This document shows positions 18,105 to 26,382 of a stretch of DNA of 64,000 nucleotides, one piece after another. Every line of letters starts with the position of its first letter. Within the stretch, counting starts at the first letter, position 1. This stretch comes from DATFVA01 sp963839165 (lineage in GTDB: Bacteria > Bacteroidota > Ignavibacteria > Ignavibacteriales > Ignavibacteriaceae). Below the pieces are notes generated by a model. It did not search any database. It was not told the DNA's origin and saw only the letters and a list, made by a program, of their open reading frames with translations. The position numbers and the translations under genes were made by a program. The stretch lies in contig CAWIUG010000005.1 of the NCBI GenBank assembly GCA_963839165.1, positions 1,574,845 to 1,638,844 of the forward strand, given 5' to 3'.

Positions 18105-19358
18105 GTGAATAACAAAGCAGAAATATTGCCTAAAGAAACTGAGTTTGATATCAATAGGATAAGAGAGGATTTCCCGATTCTTAAAACTATGGTTAGAGGA
18201 AAACCTCTGTGCTATCTCGATAACGCAGCTACAACTCAGAAACCTCAGCAGGTTATAGATGTACTTAATAATTACTATACTTCAATGAATTCCAACATTC
18301 ACCGTGGGGTTCATACATTAAGCGAACGTGCAACTTCCGCGTTTGAAGAGGCAAGGGTTAAGGTAAAGAATTTTATAAATGCTGCCAGTGAAAGGGAGAT
18401 CATTTTTACCCGCGGCACAACTGAATCTATCAACCTCGTGGCAAACAGCTTCGGGAGAAGTAACCTGAAGGAAGGCGACGAAATAATTATCACCGGGATG
18501 GAGCACCATTCTAATATCGTACCATGGCAGCTTATAGCGGAAGAAAAAAACGCGGTGCTTAAGGTTGTTCCTATTACAGACACGGGAGAATTAATCCTTG
18601 AAGAATTAGAAAAACTGATAACCGAACGCACCAAAATTATATCGGTCGTTTATGTCTCCAATTCACTGGGTACCATAAACCCGGTTGAAAAGATAATCGA
18701 TATTGCCCATAGGCACGGCGTCCCCGTGCTGCTTGACGCCGCGCAGGCTGTAAGTCATATTCCCGTTGATATGCAGAAGCTCGATTGTGATTTCTTTGCG
18801 TTTTCGGGACATAAACTTTATGGTCCCACCGGTATAGGCATTCTCTATGGAAAAGAAAAATTACTCGAACAGATGCCCCCGTTTATGGGAGGCGGAGATA
18901 TGATCTCTAAAGTTACATTCACTAAAACAACTTATAATGAACTTCCCTTTAAATTTGAAGCAGGAACGTCGAATATTGCAGATGCTATCGGGCTGGGTGC
19001 CGCGATAGATTATGTACAATCTATCGGTCTTGATTCCATTTCAAAATACGAGAAGCATGTACTGGAGTATGCTGCAGACTTGTTATCTCATGTTGAGGGA
19101 TTACGGATAATCGGAACGGCAGCAAAGAAAAGCAGCGTTATTTCTTTTGTTCTGAAAAATGTGCATCCCCACGATGTGGGGACTTTTTTGGATTTCGAAG
19201 GAATCGCTGTGCGGACAGGACATCATTGCACCCAGCCTTTGATGGATAGATTTAATATTCCCGCAACTTCCCGCGCTTCTTTTGGAATATACAACACAAT
19301 TGAAGAAGCAGATATTCTAGCCCGGGGAATTAAGAAAGTAATTGAGGCATTCAGCTGA
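18105..19358 (+). CDS. sufS: Cysteine desulfurase SufS
   Basis: 417 residues, starting with GTG immediately after the sufD stop. It is a class V aminotransferase-fold PLP enzyme that takes sulfur from cysteine for Fe-S assembly. The PLP lysine is K237 in F-S-G-H-K-L-Y-G. The persulfide cysteine is C375 in R-T-G-H-H-C-T-Q-P, the short-loop context of group II (SufS/CsdA) desulfurases. M-E-H-H-S-N-I-V-P-W and D-A-A-Q-A-V-S-H are further signatures. Its stop shares one base with the sufU ATG (TGATG). Confidence 0.97.
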   Translation: MNNKAEILPKETEFDINRIREDFPILKTMVRGKPLCYLDNAATTQKPQQVIDVLNNYYTSMNSNIHRGVHTLSERATSAFEEARVKVKNFINAASEREIIFTRGTTESINLVANSFGRSNLKEGDEIIITGMEHHSNIVPWQLIAEEKNAVLKVVPITDTGELILEELEKLITERTKIISVVYVSNSLGTINPVEKIIDIAHRHGVPVLLDAAQAVSHIPVDMQKLDCDFFAFSGHKLYGPTGIGILYGKEKLLEQMPPFMGGGDMISKVTFTKTTYNELPFKFEAGTSNIADAIGLGAAIDYVQSIGLDSISKYEKHVLEYAADLLSHVEGLRIIGTAAKKSSVISFVLKNVHPHDVGTFLDFEGIAVRTGHHCTQPLMDRFNIPATSRASFGIYNTIEEADILARGIKKVIEAFS

Positions 19359-19813
19359 TGGATAATGAATTAAGAGAACTTTACCAGCAGGTAATACTTG
19401 ACCATAATAAGAGTCCCAGAAATTTTAAGAAACTTGAGACTGCGAACCACTACGCAGAAGGATATAATCCTCTCTGCGGCGACAGGATCGATATATACGT
19501 TAAACTGGATGATGATAAAATTGAGGATATCTCATTTGTCGGGTCCGGTTGTGCTATTTCCAAGGCTTCAGCTTCGCTCATGAGTACAATGGTTAAAGGA
19601 AAAACTATCGGCGAAGCAGATGAAATATTCAGGAAATTTCAGCATCTGATTACAGGAAAACTGGATGAAGAGGTAAATACCGATGAGGTTGGGAAGCTGG
19701 CAGTGTTTGCAGGAGTAAGAGAATTTCCTTCACGTGTAAAATGTGCGAGTTTGGCATGGCATACTTTAATCTCGGCTTTGAAAGAACAGAACAAAACCGT
19801 AACGACAGAATGA
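19358..19813 (+). CDS. sufU: SUF system sulfur-transfer/scaffold protein SufU
   Basis: 151 residues of the IscU/NifU-N fold. Three conserved cysteines are present: C40 in N-P-L-C-G-D, C65 in G-S-G-C-A-I-S, and C129 in V-K-C-A-S-L-A-W. D42 is also present. The region between the second and third cysteines (T-M-V-K-G-K-T-I-G-E-A to V-R-E-F-P-S-R-V) has the insertion typical of SufU compared with IscU. In SUF systems of this type SufU binds zinc and relays sulfur from SufS. The end overlaps the next gene by 4 bp (ATGA). Confidence 0.95.
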   Translation: MDNELRELYQQVILDHNKSPRNFKKLETANHYAEGYNPLCGDRIDIYVKLDDDKIEDISFVGSGCAISKASASLMSTMVKGKTIGEADEIFRKFQHLITGKLDEEVNTDEVGKLAVFAGVREFPSRVKCASLAWHTLISALKEQNKTVTTE

Positions 19814-20145
19814 AAAAAGAAACATCGGAAGTGATTAATAAGCAGGAACTTGAAGAGAAGATCATAGCAATGCTGAAGACATGCTATGACCCCGAGATCC
19901 CTGTCAACATATTTGAACTCGGTTTAATTTATGAGATTCAAATTGATAATGAGGGGAACGTTGTTGTTAAGATGACCCTTACTTCACCGGCCTGCCCTGT
20001 TGCAGGATCCCTGCCCGGAGAAGTTCAGGAAAAGGTGTATTCTATACCTGAAGTAAAATATGTGAAAGTTGAGCTTGTCTGGAATCCTCCATGGGATAAG
20101 GACATGATGTCGGATGCCGCTAAGCTTGATCTTGGAATGTTATAA
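19810..20145 (+). CDS. sufT: SUF-associated DUF59/MIP18 family protein (SufT-like)
   Basis: 111 residues from the ATG at 19810, which overlaps the sufU stop in the ATGA form. An upstream in-frame ATG (19741) lies inside sufU and would add 23 unrelated residues. The protein has the MIP18/DUF59 core (D-P-E-I-P-V-N-I-F-E-L-G-L-I-Y) and the conserved S-P-A-C-P-V-A-G segment with its cysteine. The family acts in maturation or delivery of Fe-S clusters. The last-but-one block, V-W-N-P-P-W, is also standard. Operon position supports the SUF role. Confidence 0.93.
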   Translation: MKKETSEVINKQELEEKIIAMLKTCYDPEIPVNIFELGLIYEIQIDNEGNVVVKMTLTSPACPVAGSLPGEVQEKVYSIPEVKYVKVELVWNPPWDKDMMSDAAKLDLGML

Positions 20146-20176
20146 TTAATAAATCAAATAATAGGAGTAGAAAAGT

Positions 20177-20710
20177 ATGTTTAATATTATGTCGCGTCCT
20201 CCACTATACGATCAGGATGCAGTTCAGCCTATGAGAGATGCTTTAATCGCTGTAGGTTTCAAAGAATTGTTGACAACCCAGGATGTTGATGATGCAATAA
20301 ATGTCAATGATGATCAGGTAGTGCTTGTTATGATTAATTCGGTTTGCGGATGTGCTGCCGGAAGCGCAAGACCGGGAGTCTCGCTCTCGCTTCAGCATAA
20401 CGTTATCCCCGATCGTCTGGTTACTGGTTTTGCCGGTCAGGAGAGAGAAGCTGTCGACAGGGTAAGGCAGTATATAAAAGGATATCCGCCTTCATCTCCC
20501 AGCATAGCGATATTTAAGAACGGCCAGCTGATGTACTTTATGCAGAGATATAATATAGAAGGACGTTCGGCCGAAGACATCGCGTCTGACCTCAGAGAGG
20601 CATTCGATGAACTCTGTACAAAGCAGGGTCCTTCAATTTCACCTGAGGTTTTTGAAAAAGTAACTTATGCGGTACAGTGCGGATCGAAGATCCCGTTGTA
20701 TAAAGGTTAA
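20177..20710 (+). CDS. Bacilliredoxin, BrxA/BrxB (YphP/YqiW) family
   Basis: 177 residues, somewhat longer than the ~145-residue Bacillus proteins. It has a thioredoxin-like fold with the family active site C-G-C (C57-G-C59) in M-I-N-S-V-C-G-C-A-A-G-S-A-R-P-G. Bacilliredoxins remove bacillithiol from protein thiols or act as disulfide reductases. It begins 31 bp after the DUF59 gene, on the same strand and without an obvious terminator, so it is probably part of the SUF transcript. Its presence there suggests a role in protecting or reducing the thiols of SufU/SufS under oxidative stress (inferred). Confidence 0.88.
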   Translation: MFNIMSRPPLYDQDAVQPMRDALIAVGFKELLTTQDVDDAINVNDDQVVLVMINSVCGCAAGSARPGVSLSLQHNVIPDRLVTGFAGQEREAVDRVRQYIKGYPPSSPSIAIFKNGQLMYFMQRYNIEGRSAEDIASDLREAFDELCTKQGPSISPEVFEKVTYAVQCGSKIPLYKG

Positions 20711-20731
20711 TTTGTAAAATTGAAATGAATA

Positions 20732-20763
20732 GAGGTTGTCCTGGTTTTTACTGAGACAACCTC
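20732..20763. promoter_or_regulatory. Inverted repeat between the bacilliredoxin and Rrf2 genes
   Basis: GAGGTTGTC at 20732-20740 and GACAACCTC at 20755-20763 form a perfect 9-bp stem with a 14-nt loop. No T-run follows the right arm, so it is not a standard intrinsic terminator. It lies 26 bp upstream of the Rrf2 regulator start (20790). It could be a weak terminator or processing site for the SUF transcript, or an operator for the regulator. Confidence 0.5.
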
Positions 20764-20789
20764 GATATTACCAAAAGAAAAATAACAAA

Positions 20790-21269
20790 ATGAAATTCAG
20801 TACCCAGGAAGAATACGGTTTGCGATGTCTGATCAGGATAGCAAAATCCAAATCCCCTAATGGATTAACCATCCCCGAAATAAGTGAGCTTGAAGGACTA
20901 TCAACCGCTCATGTCGGCAAGCTTCTGCGTATCCTGCGATTGGGTGAATTTATTGAAAGCAGCCGTGGTCAAACAGGCGGTTATAAGCTTGCCCGGCCCC
21001 CTGATGAGATCATTATCGGTGAGGCTCTTGCGGCACTCGGCGGTAAGCTCTATGAGTCTTCTTTCTGCGACATTCATTCGGGCGTTCAGAATATCTGTAC
21101 TAATACAATCGACTGTTCTATCCGTTCGCTGTGGAGTAAAGTGCAGTCGCTGCTCGATAGTGTACTTAATAAACTGACGCTTAAAGATCTTCTGGGTAAT
21201 GAAGATGAGGTCTCCTCAATCGTAACCGGCTTCACCCAGGAAATAAATCCTCTTCCTAATGAGAATTAA
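20790..21269 (+). CDS. Rrf2 family transcriptional regulator with cluster-type cysteines (IscR/SufR-like)
   Basis: 159 residues from the ATG at 20790. An upstream in-frame start (20736) would read through the inverted repeat. The winged-helix DNA-binding part is at 1-70 (M-K-F-S-T-Q-E-E-Y-G-L-R-C-L). Three cysteines, C93, C103 and C109, lie in the position of the [2Fe-2S] ligands of IscR-like proteins, with spacing C-x9-C-x5-C. Such proteins sense Fe-S status and control iscor/suf operons. The position directly after the SUF genes supports feedback control of this operon. A DNA target is not identified. Confidence 0.88.
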   Translation: MKFSTQEEYGLRCLIRIAKSKSPNGLTIPEISELEGLSTAHVGKLLRILRLGEFIESSRGQTGGYKLARPPDEIIIGEALAALGGKLYESSFCDIHSGVQNICTNTIDCSIRSLWSKVQSLLDSVLNKLTLKDLLGNEDEVSSIVTGFTQEINPLPNEN

Positions 21270-21336
21270 TCAGCCGTTATTACCCTTATAACCGGATAAT
21301 ACTCCCCTTCCTTTATCCAGTCTCTTAACCTGGAGC

Positions 21337-21681
21337 TTATTCTATGTTCAGACTGTCAGCCGCTGCTTGTTTTATGTACCCTTCCTTTACCAGCCCGTCG
21401 TTCGATCTATATATAGTTATGGATATTTCCGTTGTGTTGAAGTAACCCGTTGAGGTTATCTTTATCCCCTCATATTCCTTTTCCATTTTTACTGATGAAT
21501 AGAGTCTCTCATCGGCAATCAGATCACTTTGTATGCGCGCCTTCTTTTCGGGTATATTCGCAAGTGCCCAGTATACTCCTTTTTTGGCATTCTGATAGGC
21601 AGTGTCCAGGTTTTTCTCCATATCCTGCTGGGCAATTAAAGTGAACGGTACAAGGAATAAAATTAAAACAAGTGATTTCAT
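21337..21681 (-). CDS. Small secreted protein of unknown function
   Basis: 114 residues. The first 17 form a signal peptide (M-K-S-L-V-L-I-L-F-L-V-P-F-T-L-I-A, then Q-Q-D). The mature part is about 97 residues and alternates helical (L-D-T-A-Y-Q-N-A-K-K-G-V-Y-W-A-L) and strand-like stretches. No known motif is recognised. It is expected in the periplasm or beyond. The gene is convergent with the Rrf2 regulator and divergent from the TetR regulator, whose operator array lies just upstream, so it could fall under the same control. Confidence 0.7.
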   Translation of the reverse strand: MKSLVLILFLVPFTLIAQQDMEKNLDTAYQNAKKGVYWALANIPEKKARIQSDLIADERLYSSVKMEKEYEGIKITSTGYFNTTEISITIYRSNDGLVKEGYIKQAAADSLNIE

Positions 21682-21738
21682 CGAAATCCCCTCCCATTTT
21701 TGCTGTTAAAAATAATAAAATTCATACTAATTTTAACC

Positions 21739-21808
21739 GGAAACTGATTCTTGACAAATTAGTTTCCATTGGTTAAATTGGAAACTGTAATTATTAAAAA
21801 TAGTTTCC
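21739..21808. promoter_or_regulatory. Duplicated TetR-type operator overlapping the exporter promoter
   Basis: GGAAACT occurs at 21739-21745 and 21780-21786, and its reverse complement AGTTTCC at 21761-21767 and 21802-21808. The two palindromes thus have identical geometry, with 15 bp between half-sites. They flank a promoter-like pair, TTGACA (21751-21756) and TAAATTGG (21774-21781), 17 bp apart. A repressor bound here would cover both promoter elements. The array lies 9-78 bp upstream of the TetR gene start, which points to autoregulation of the whole TetR-exporter operon. Confidence 0.75.
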
Positions 21809-21816
21809 AATGTAGG

Positions 21817-22428
21817 ATGGACGAAGAAAAACAGAAAATACTCGACGAATCTACTAAGGTCTTTATGCAGGAGGGATTCTACAAAACCCCAATGGATGAG
21901 ATTGCAAAAAGTCTGAAGATAAGTAAGAAAACGATTTATAAGTATTTTGATTCAAAGGAGATACTTGTTAAAGAGGTTGTTCACAATTTCCTCCTTCAGA
22001 ATAAATTTCTTATCCAGGATATTCTCGGCTCAGATGATGATGCTGTTACCAAGGCGTTTAACTTATTTCAGCACCTGGGAAAGATTTTACTCAGAGTAAG
22101 TAATAAATGGATAGAAGACCTCCAGGCACATTACCAGGATCTCTGGAAAGAGATTGATGAATTCAGAACGAAAATGATGCTTGCGAATATAGCTAAACTT
22201 ATAAACCAGGGGAAGAATGAAGGATTTATTGTCGACTATCCTACCGACATTATTGTAATGTTTTTTGTCTCCTCAGTTAGAGGAATAATAAATCCTGATT
22301 TTTTAATTCAGCACAAACTTGAACCTGAAACAATTATGCCCCCCACTATCAGTCTGCTCATGAATGCGATACTGACTGACAGGGGCAAAGAACTTTTTAA
22401 TAAACTTCAACCCGGAGTTGACAAATGA
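21817..22428 (+). CDS. TetR family transcriptional regulator
   Basis: 203 residues from the ATG at 21817. A TTG 48 bp upstream would place coding sequence inside the operator and is rejected. The N-terminal helix-turn-helix is clear: I-L-D-E-S-T-K-V-F-M-Q-E-G-F-Y-K-T-P-M-D-E-I and, after it, I-S-K-K-T-I-Y-K-Y-F-D-S-K-E-I-L. The C-terminal ligand-binding half is helical and variable, as usual. It is the first gene of an exporter operon; its stop overlaps the HlyD-like gene by 4 bp. It probably represses the operon until the exported compound binds. The ligand is unknown. Confidence 0.93.
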   Translation: MDEEKQKILDESTKVFMQEGFYKTPMDEIAKSLKISKKTIYKYFDSKEILVKEVVHNFLLQNKFLIQDILGSDDDAVTKAFNLFQHLGKILLRVSNKWIEDLQAHYQDLWKEIDEFRTKMMLANIAKLINQGKNEGFIVDYPTDIIVMFFVSSVRGIINPDFLIQHKLEPETIMPPTISLLMNAILTDRGKELFNKLQPGVDK

Positions 22429-23384
22429 AAAAGGTACTTCTGATTTTTATAACAGGATTTATTCTATATGGCTGCGGCGGTAATGATAATCCTAACCTTA
22501 TTGATGCCTCAGGAAATATCGAAGCCACAAATGTAATAGTAAGCTCAAAAGTTAATGGTGAAATAGAAAAAATATTGTATGATGAAGGCCAGTTTGTAAA
22601 CGAAGGCGATACGGTCATGATCATAGACCATGAAACCCTTCAGCTTCAGCTCGACCAGGCAGAGGCCTCTGTTGAAGCCGCACGTGCTCAGCTGGAACTC
22701 CTGAAGAAAGGCGCCCGTAAGGAGGATATTGTCCAGGGAGAAGAAGCTGTAAAGCAGGCTCAGGTGAATTACGACCTTGCAAAGAAAGATAAAGAACGGA
22801 TGGAGAATCTCTACCAGGCCAAATCTATCTCTCAGAACCAGTATGATAATGCGATGGCTAAGTTTGAGCTTTCACAGGCTCAGCTTAATTCGGCAAAAGA
22901 AAACCTAACCAAGCTGAAGAATTTCGCCCGGCCTGAAGAAATTCAGCAGGCCGAGGCAAACCTTGACAGGCAGACGGCCGCGTCTAAGCTGCTGAAGAAG
23001 AGCATTAACGATTCATACGTTCAGTCGCCTATAAATGGCATAATCGTAGATAAGTTTTTTGAGAAGGGTGAAACGGTTACCCAGATGTCGTCGCTCTTCA
23101 AGGTATCTGATCTCAGAACTGTCGACCTTGTCATCTATGTTTCGGAAGAGGAGCTTGGACGGGTTCAGCTTGGCCAGAAGGCGGATGTAAGCGTGGATGC
23201 TTATCCGGGGAAATCATACCAGGGGAAGGTTATCTATATATCACCCGAAGCTGAATTTACACCTAAGAATATCCAGACGAAAGATGAAAGAACAAAGCTT
23301 GTCTTTGCAGTAAAAATAAGAATCGATAATCCAAAGTATGAACTTAAGCCCGGCATGCCTGCCGATGCATCCGTTCATATTTAA
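22425..23384 (+). CDS. HlyD/YbhG-like membrane fusion lipoprotein
   Basis: 319 residues. The N-terminus is a lipoprotein signal (L-Y-G-C, Cys17). A biotinyl-lipoyl-like half-domain follows (I-V-S-S-K-V-N-G-E-I-E-K-I-L-Y-D-E-G). A long coiled-coil hairpin spans about 75-185, rich in Gln, Ala and Lys and containing the repeated A-R-x-E-[DE]-I motif. The second lipoyl half and a beta-barrel domain come after it. It links the inner-membrane ABC permeases to an outer-membrane channel, which is not encoded here. It overlaps the TetR gene by 4 bp and lies 24 bp before the first ATPase gene. Confidence 0.92.
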   Translation: MKKVLLIFITGFILYGCGGNDNPNLIDASGNIEATNVIVSSKVNGEIEKILYDEGQFVNEGDTVMIIDHETLQLQLDQAEASVEAARAQLELLKKGARKEDIVQGEEAVKQAQVNYDLAKKDKERMENLYQAKSISQNQYDNAMAKFELSQAQLNSAKENLTKLKNFARPEEIQQAEANLDRQTAASKLLKKSINDSYVQSPINGIIVDKFFEKGETVTQMSSLFKVSDLRTVDLVIYVSEEELGRVQLGQKADVSVDAYPGKSYQGKVIYISPEAEFTPKNIQTKDERTKLVFAVKIRIDNPKYELKPGMPADASVHI

Positions 23385-23408
23385 TTTTAAGATTGAAGAT
23401 GTGATGAG

Positions 23409-24317
23409 ATGGCGATTAAAATAGATGGTTTAAAGAAATCTTTCGGGAACGTTGAAGCCGTAAAAGGAATTTCTTTTACGGTTAATAAGGGCGAAATGTT
23501 CGGACTTGTGGGTCCCGACGGCGCAGGCAAAACAACATCCATAAGGACCCTCTGCGGGTTGATCGATCCGGATGAAGGGAGCGTTACTGTACTGGGTGAT
23601 AATATCAAAACGCATAAAAGGAAGGTTCAGAAGAAAATAGGATACCTGTCACAGAAGTTTAGTCTGTACGGCGACCTCACCGTTGATGAGAATATCGAGT
23701 TCTTCGCTGATATTCACGGAGTAAAAAACTATGAGAAAAGACGGGATGAACTGCTTGAGTTTACACGGCTTACACCTTTCAGAGCACGACTGGTAGATAA
23801 TCTTTCCGGCGGTATGAAACAGAAACTTGCCCTCGCCTGCAGCCTTATCCATAAACCTGAAATTATTTTCCTCGATGAACCTACAACAGGAGTCGATCCT
23901 GTGTCACGAAGGGATTTCTGGAAGATCCTTTCCAGTCTTATCAAAGAAGGAATAACAATATTTATGTCAACTCCCTATCTTGATGAAGCGGAACGCTGCA
24001 ACAGGGTTGCCCTTATGAACAAGGGCGAGATAATCAGTATCGATGAACCCCGGAAGATCAGGGAATCAATTCATAAGGAAATAATCGAGATCGTCTCACC
24101 ACAGGCAAGAGAGGCTTATAAGCTCGTACAGCAGAATATGGATAATGAGGTACAGCTGTTCGGCGACAGGATAAATGTTGTTGCTGATAGTTATGAAAAA
24201 GAATATGGTAATATTGAAACCCTTCTTAAACAGAACGGTGTGGCCATCGAAAGCTCAAGGAGCATTCCACCCTCACTGGAAAATGTATTTATTCACCTTG
24301 TGAAGGAAGCAAGCTGA
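23409..24317 (+). CDS. ABC exporter ATPase 1 (YbhF N-half-like)
   Basis: 302 residues. Walker A is G-P-D-G-A-G-K-T-T (35-43), the signature is L-S-G-G-M-K-Q (132-138) and Walker B is I-I-F-L-D-E-P (152-158). The switch position reads S-T-P-Y-L-D-E-A-E, with Pro189 where the H-loop His normally stands. With the partner ATPase it would therefore contribute a normal signature but a degenerate Walker/switch side. The protein ends in a ~90-residue C-terminal extension (E-I-I-E-I-V onward) common in CcmA-type ATPases. Its TGA overlaps the next ATPase ATG by one base. Confidence 0.92.
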   Translation: MAIKIDGLKKSFGNVEAVKGISFTVNKGEMFGLVGPDGAGKTTSIRTLCGLIDPDEGSVTVLGDNIKTHKRKVQKKIGYLSQKFSLYGDLTVDENIEFFADIHGVKNYEKRRDELLEFTRLTPFRARLVDNLSGGMKQKLALACSLIHKPEIIFLDEPTTGVDPVSRRDFWKILSSLIKEGITIFMSTPYLDEAERCNRVALMNKGEIISIDEPRKIRESIHKEIIEIVSPQAREAYKLVQQNMDNEVQLFGDRINVVADSYEKEYGNIETLLKQNGVAIESSRSIPPSLENVFIHLVKEAS

Positions 24318-25241
24318 TGAATACAATTGAAGTAAAAGAGCTTACAAAGCAGTTCGGGAAGTTCACCGCAGTCGACCATGTACTCTTTTAACGTACAGAA
24401 GGGTGAGGTTTTTGGTTTCCTGGGCGCGAATGGTGCGGGTAAATCCACTACAATTAAAATGCTCTGCGGTATACTCGTTCCTACTTCAGGCGATGCTCTG
24501 GTTGCGGGCTTTAGTGTTATGAATGAACCGGATAGTGTTAAGAGAAGTATCGGCTATATGTCGCAGCGCTTCTCCTTATATGACGACCTCACGGTTGAAG
24601 AGAATATTAACTTCTTCGGGGGTGTGTACGGACTGGAAGGCGATGAACTCCGTGAAAGAAAGAAGTGGGTGCTGGATATCGCCAACCTTCAGGGAAAACA
24701 GAAACTCCTCACGGGCTCACTGCCGGGGGGAATTAAGCAGCGTCTCGCGCTTGGTACTGCCGTAATCCACCGTCCCGGTATCGTATTCCTTGATGAACCA
24801 ACCAGCGGTGTTGATCCTATTTCCCGCAGAAATTTCTGGGAGCTTATAAATGACCTCTCCGGAGAAGGTACAACCGTACTCGTTACTACCCACTACCTCG
24901 AAGAGGCTGAATACTGCAATAATATAATTCTGATAAACGCCGGTAAACTGATAGCGGAAGGAGCTTCCAAGGTGCTGAAGACGGAGTACATAAAGAATCC
25001 TATTTTTGAAATTGAATGCGATAAAGTTGTTGACGCGCTTGAACTTATGGAGAAACAGGATTTCGTCAGCGAGACGTCAATATTCGGAAACCAGATCCAT
25101 CTTATCGTGAATAATAAATTTGAAAGTAAGGACCAGATTGCGTTCGTGCTGAAGAGAAACGGTATTTCCGTGAAGCGTATCGATCAGATCATCCCGACCC
25201 TGGAGGATGTGTTTATTCACCTGCTGGAAGGTAAAGAGTAA
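24317..25241 (+). CDS. ABC exporter ATPase 2, frameshifted near its start
   Basis: The natural start is the ATG at 24317 (TGATG overlap with ATPase 1). It reads M-N-T-I-E-V-K-E-L-T-K-Q-F-G-K-F-T-A-V-D-H-V and then hits TAA at 24389-24391. The rest of the protein continues one base out of phase, from 24378: F-N-V-Q-K-G-E-V-F-G-F-L-G-A-N-G-A-G-K-S-T. Removing one T from the TTTT run at about 24386-24389 restores a ~307-residue protein. Walker A is intact, the signature is L-P-G-G-I-K-Q and the switch H-Y-L-E-E-A-E is present. If the frameshift is real, an internal start would give a protein lacking the first strands. Sequence error is the simpler reading. Confidence 0.85.
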
Positions 25242-25244
25242 AAA

Positions 25245-26375
25245 GTGTTTACGAGAATATTTGCAATATCGAAGAAAGAAGTGCGTCAGCTGCTGCGCGA
25301 TAAACGGATGCTCTATGTGCTGTTTGTATTCCCGTTCGTTCTCCTCATTCTTTTCGGTTATGCGATAAACTTCGATGTTCATCATATTAAGCTGGCCGTA
25401 TACGACAGGGATAATTCTGAAATTACAAGAGACTACCTTAACCGCCTGACAAGCTCCAGCTACTTCGATCTGGTGGATCATCTCAGTTCAGAAGACCGGA
25501 TAAGAACTACACTCGACCGTGGAAATGCACAGGTAGTGCTGGTCTTTCCTCAGGATTTCTCTCAGAATATTTATTCCGGGAAGCAGGTGAATGTGCAGAT
25601 ACTAGTCGCGGGTGTGGATGCTAATACCGCTTCTGTAATTATGAATTATATGAGGGCGGCTTCCGCATCCTTTTCGCAGAATCTTACAAATGAATTGCTG
25701 AGGGTAAGAGGCCGGCAGTTCTTAGTCCCCATTGATCTTGAACCGAGGTTCCTCTATAATCCCGATCTTAATTCAACCCGTTATCTTATACCGGGACTGA
25801 TATCGATGATCCTCATAATGACGGCCGTAATTTCTATCGCCCTGTCTATTGTAAGAGAAAAAGAAAGAGGAACGATGGAGCAGATAAATGTCTCCCCTCT
25901 TTCCTCTGTTGAATTGCTGATAGGGAAAACAATTCCCTACACAATAATTGCCCTGCTTGTGGCCTCAATGATCCTGTTTGCAGGATACCTGTTATTTGAT
26001 GTAACCGTTAAAGGAAGCGTGCTTCTGCTGTTTCTTTCAACTTTCATCTTCCTCTTTGCCTCACTTAACCTTGGTATACTCATATCAACAATCTCTGATT
26101 CTCAGCAGGTCGCCTTTCAGCTGGCCGCTTTAATTTCACTGCTTCCTTCTTTCCTTTTGTCAGGATTCGTTTTCCCGATTGAAAGTATGCCCCCTGTAAT
26201 TCAGATCTTTACGAATATTACCCCGGTGAAGTTTTATATAGTGGTACTGAGAGATATTCTTCTGAAAGGAGTAGGACTTGAAGCTTTCTGGGATCAGCTG
26301 ATCTATCTGCTCATCTTTTCTGTTGTCTTCCTGGGACTTGCAGCAGTAATTAACCGTAGGAGTAAGACTATATAG
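25245..26375 (+). CDS. ABC-2 type exporter permease (YbhS/YhhJ-like), first copy
   Basis: 376 residues from a GTG start 4 bp after the ATPase stop. One membrane span lies near residue 25-45, then a ~130-residue extracytoplasmic domain (V-Y-D-R-D-N-S-E to N-P-D-L-N). A cluster of five spans follows at about 180-370, containing the ABC-2 motif R-E-K-E-R-G-T-M-E-Q. This is the ABC2_membrane_3 architecture of multidrug and lipid exporters of the YbhFSR kind. It is expected to pair with the second permease encoded 8 bp downstream. Confidence 0.92.
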   Translation: MFTRIFAISKKEVRQLLRDKRMLYVLFVFPFVLLILFGYAINFDVHHIKLAVYDRDNSEITRDYLNRLTSSSYFDLVDHLSSEDRIRTTLDRGNAQVVLVFPQDFSQNIYSGKQVNVQILVAGVDANTASVIMNYMRAASASFSQNLTNELLRVRGRQFLVPIDLEPRFLYNPDLNSTRYLIPGLISMILIMTAVISIALSIVREKERGTMEQINVSPLSSVELLIGKTIPYTIIALLVASMILFAGYLLFDVTVKGSVLLLFLSTFIFLFASLNLGILISTISDSQQVAFQLAALISLLPSFLLSGFVFPIESMPPVIQIFTNITPVKFYIVVLRDILLKGVGLEAFWDQLIYLLIFSVVFLGLAAVINRRSKTI

Positions 26376-26382
26376 GTCCGTT

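Noticed and set aside
24378..24391. Programmed ribosomal frameshift in the ABC ATPase
   Set aside because: No convincing slippery heptamer or downstream structure, and related exporters are not known to use one. An indel in the T-run is simpler.
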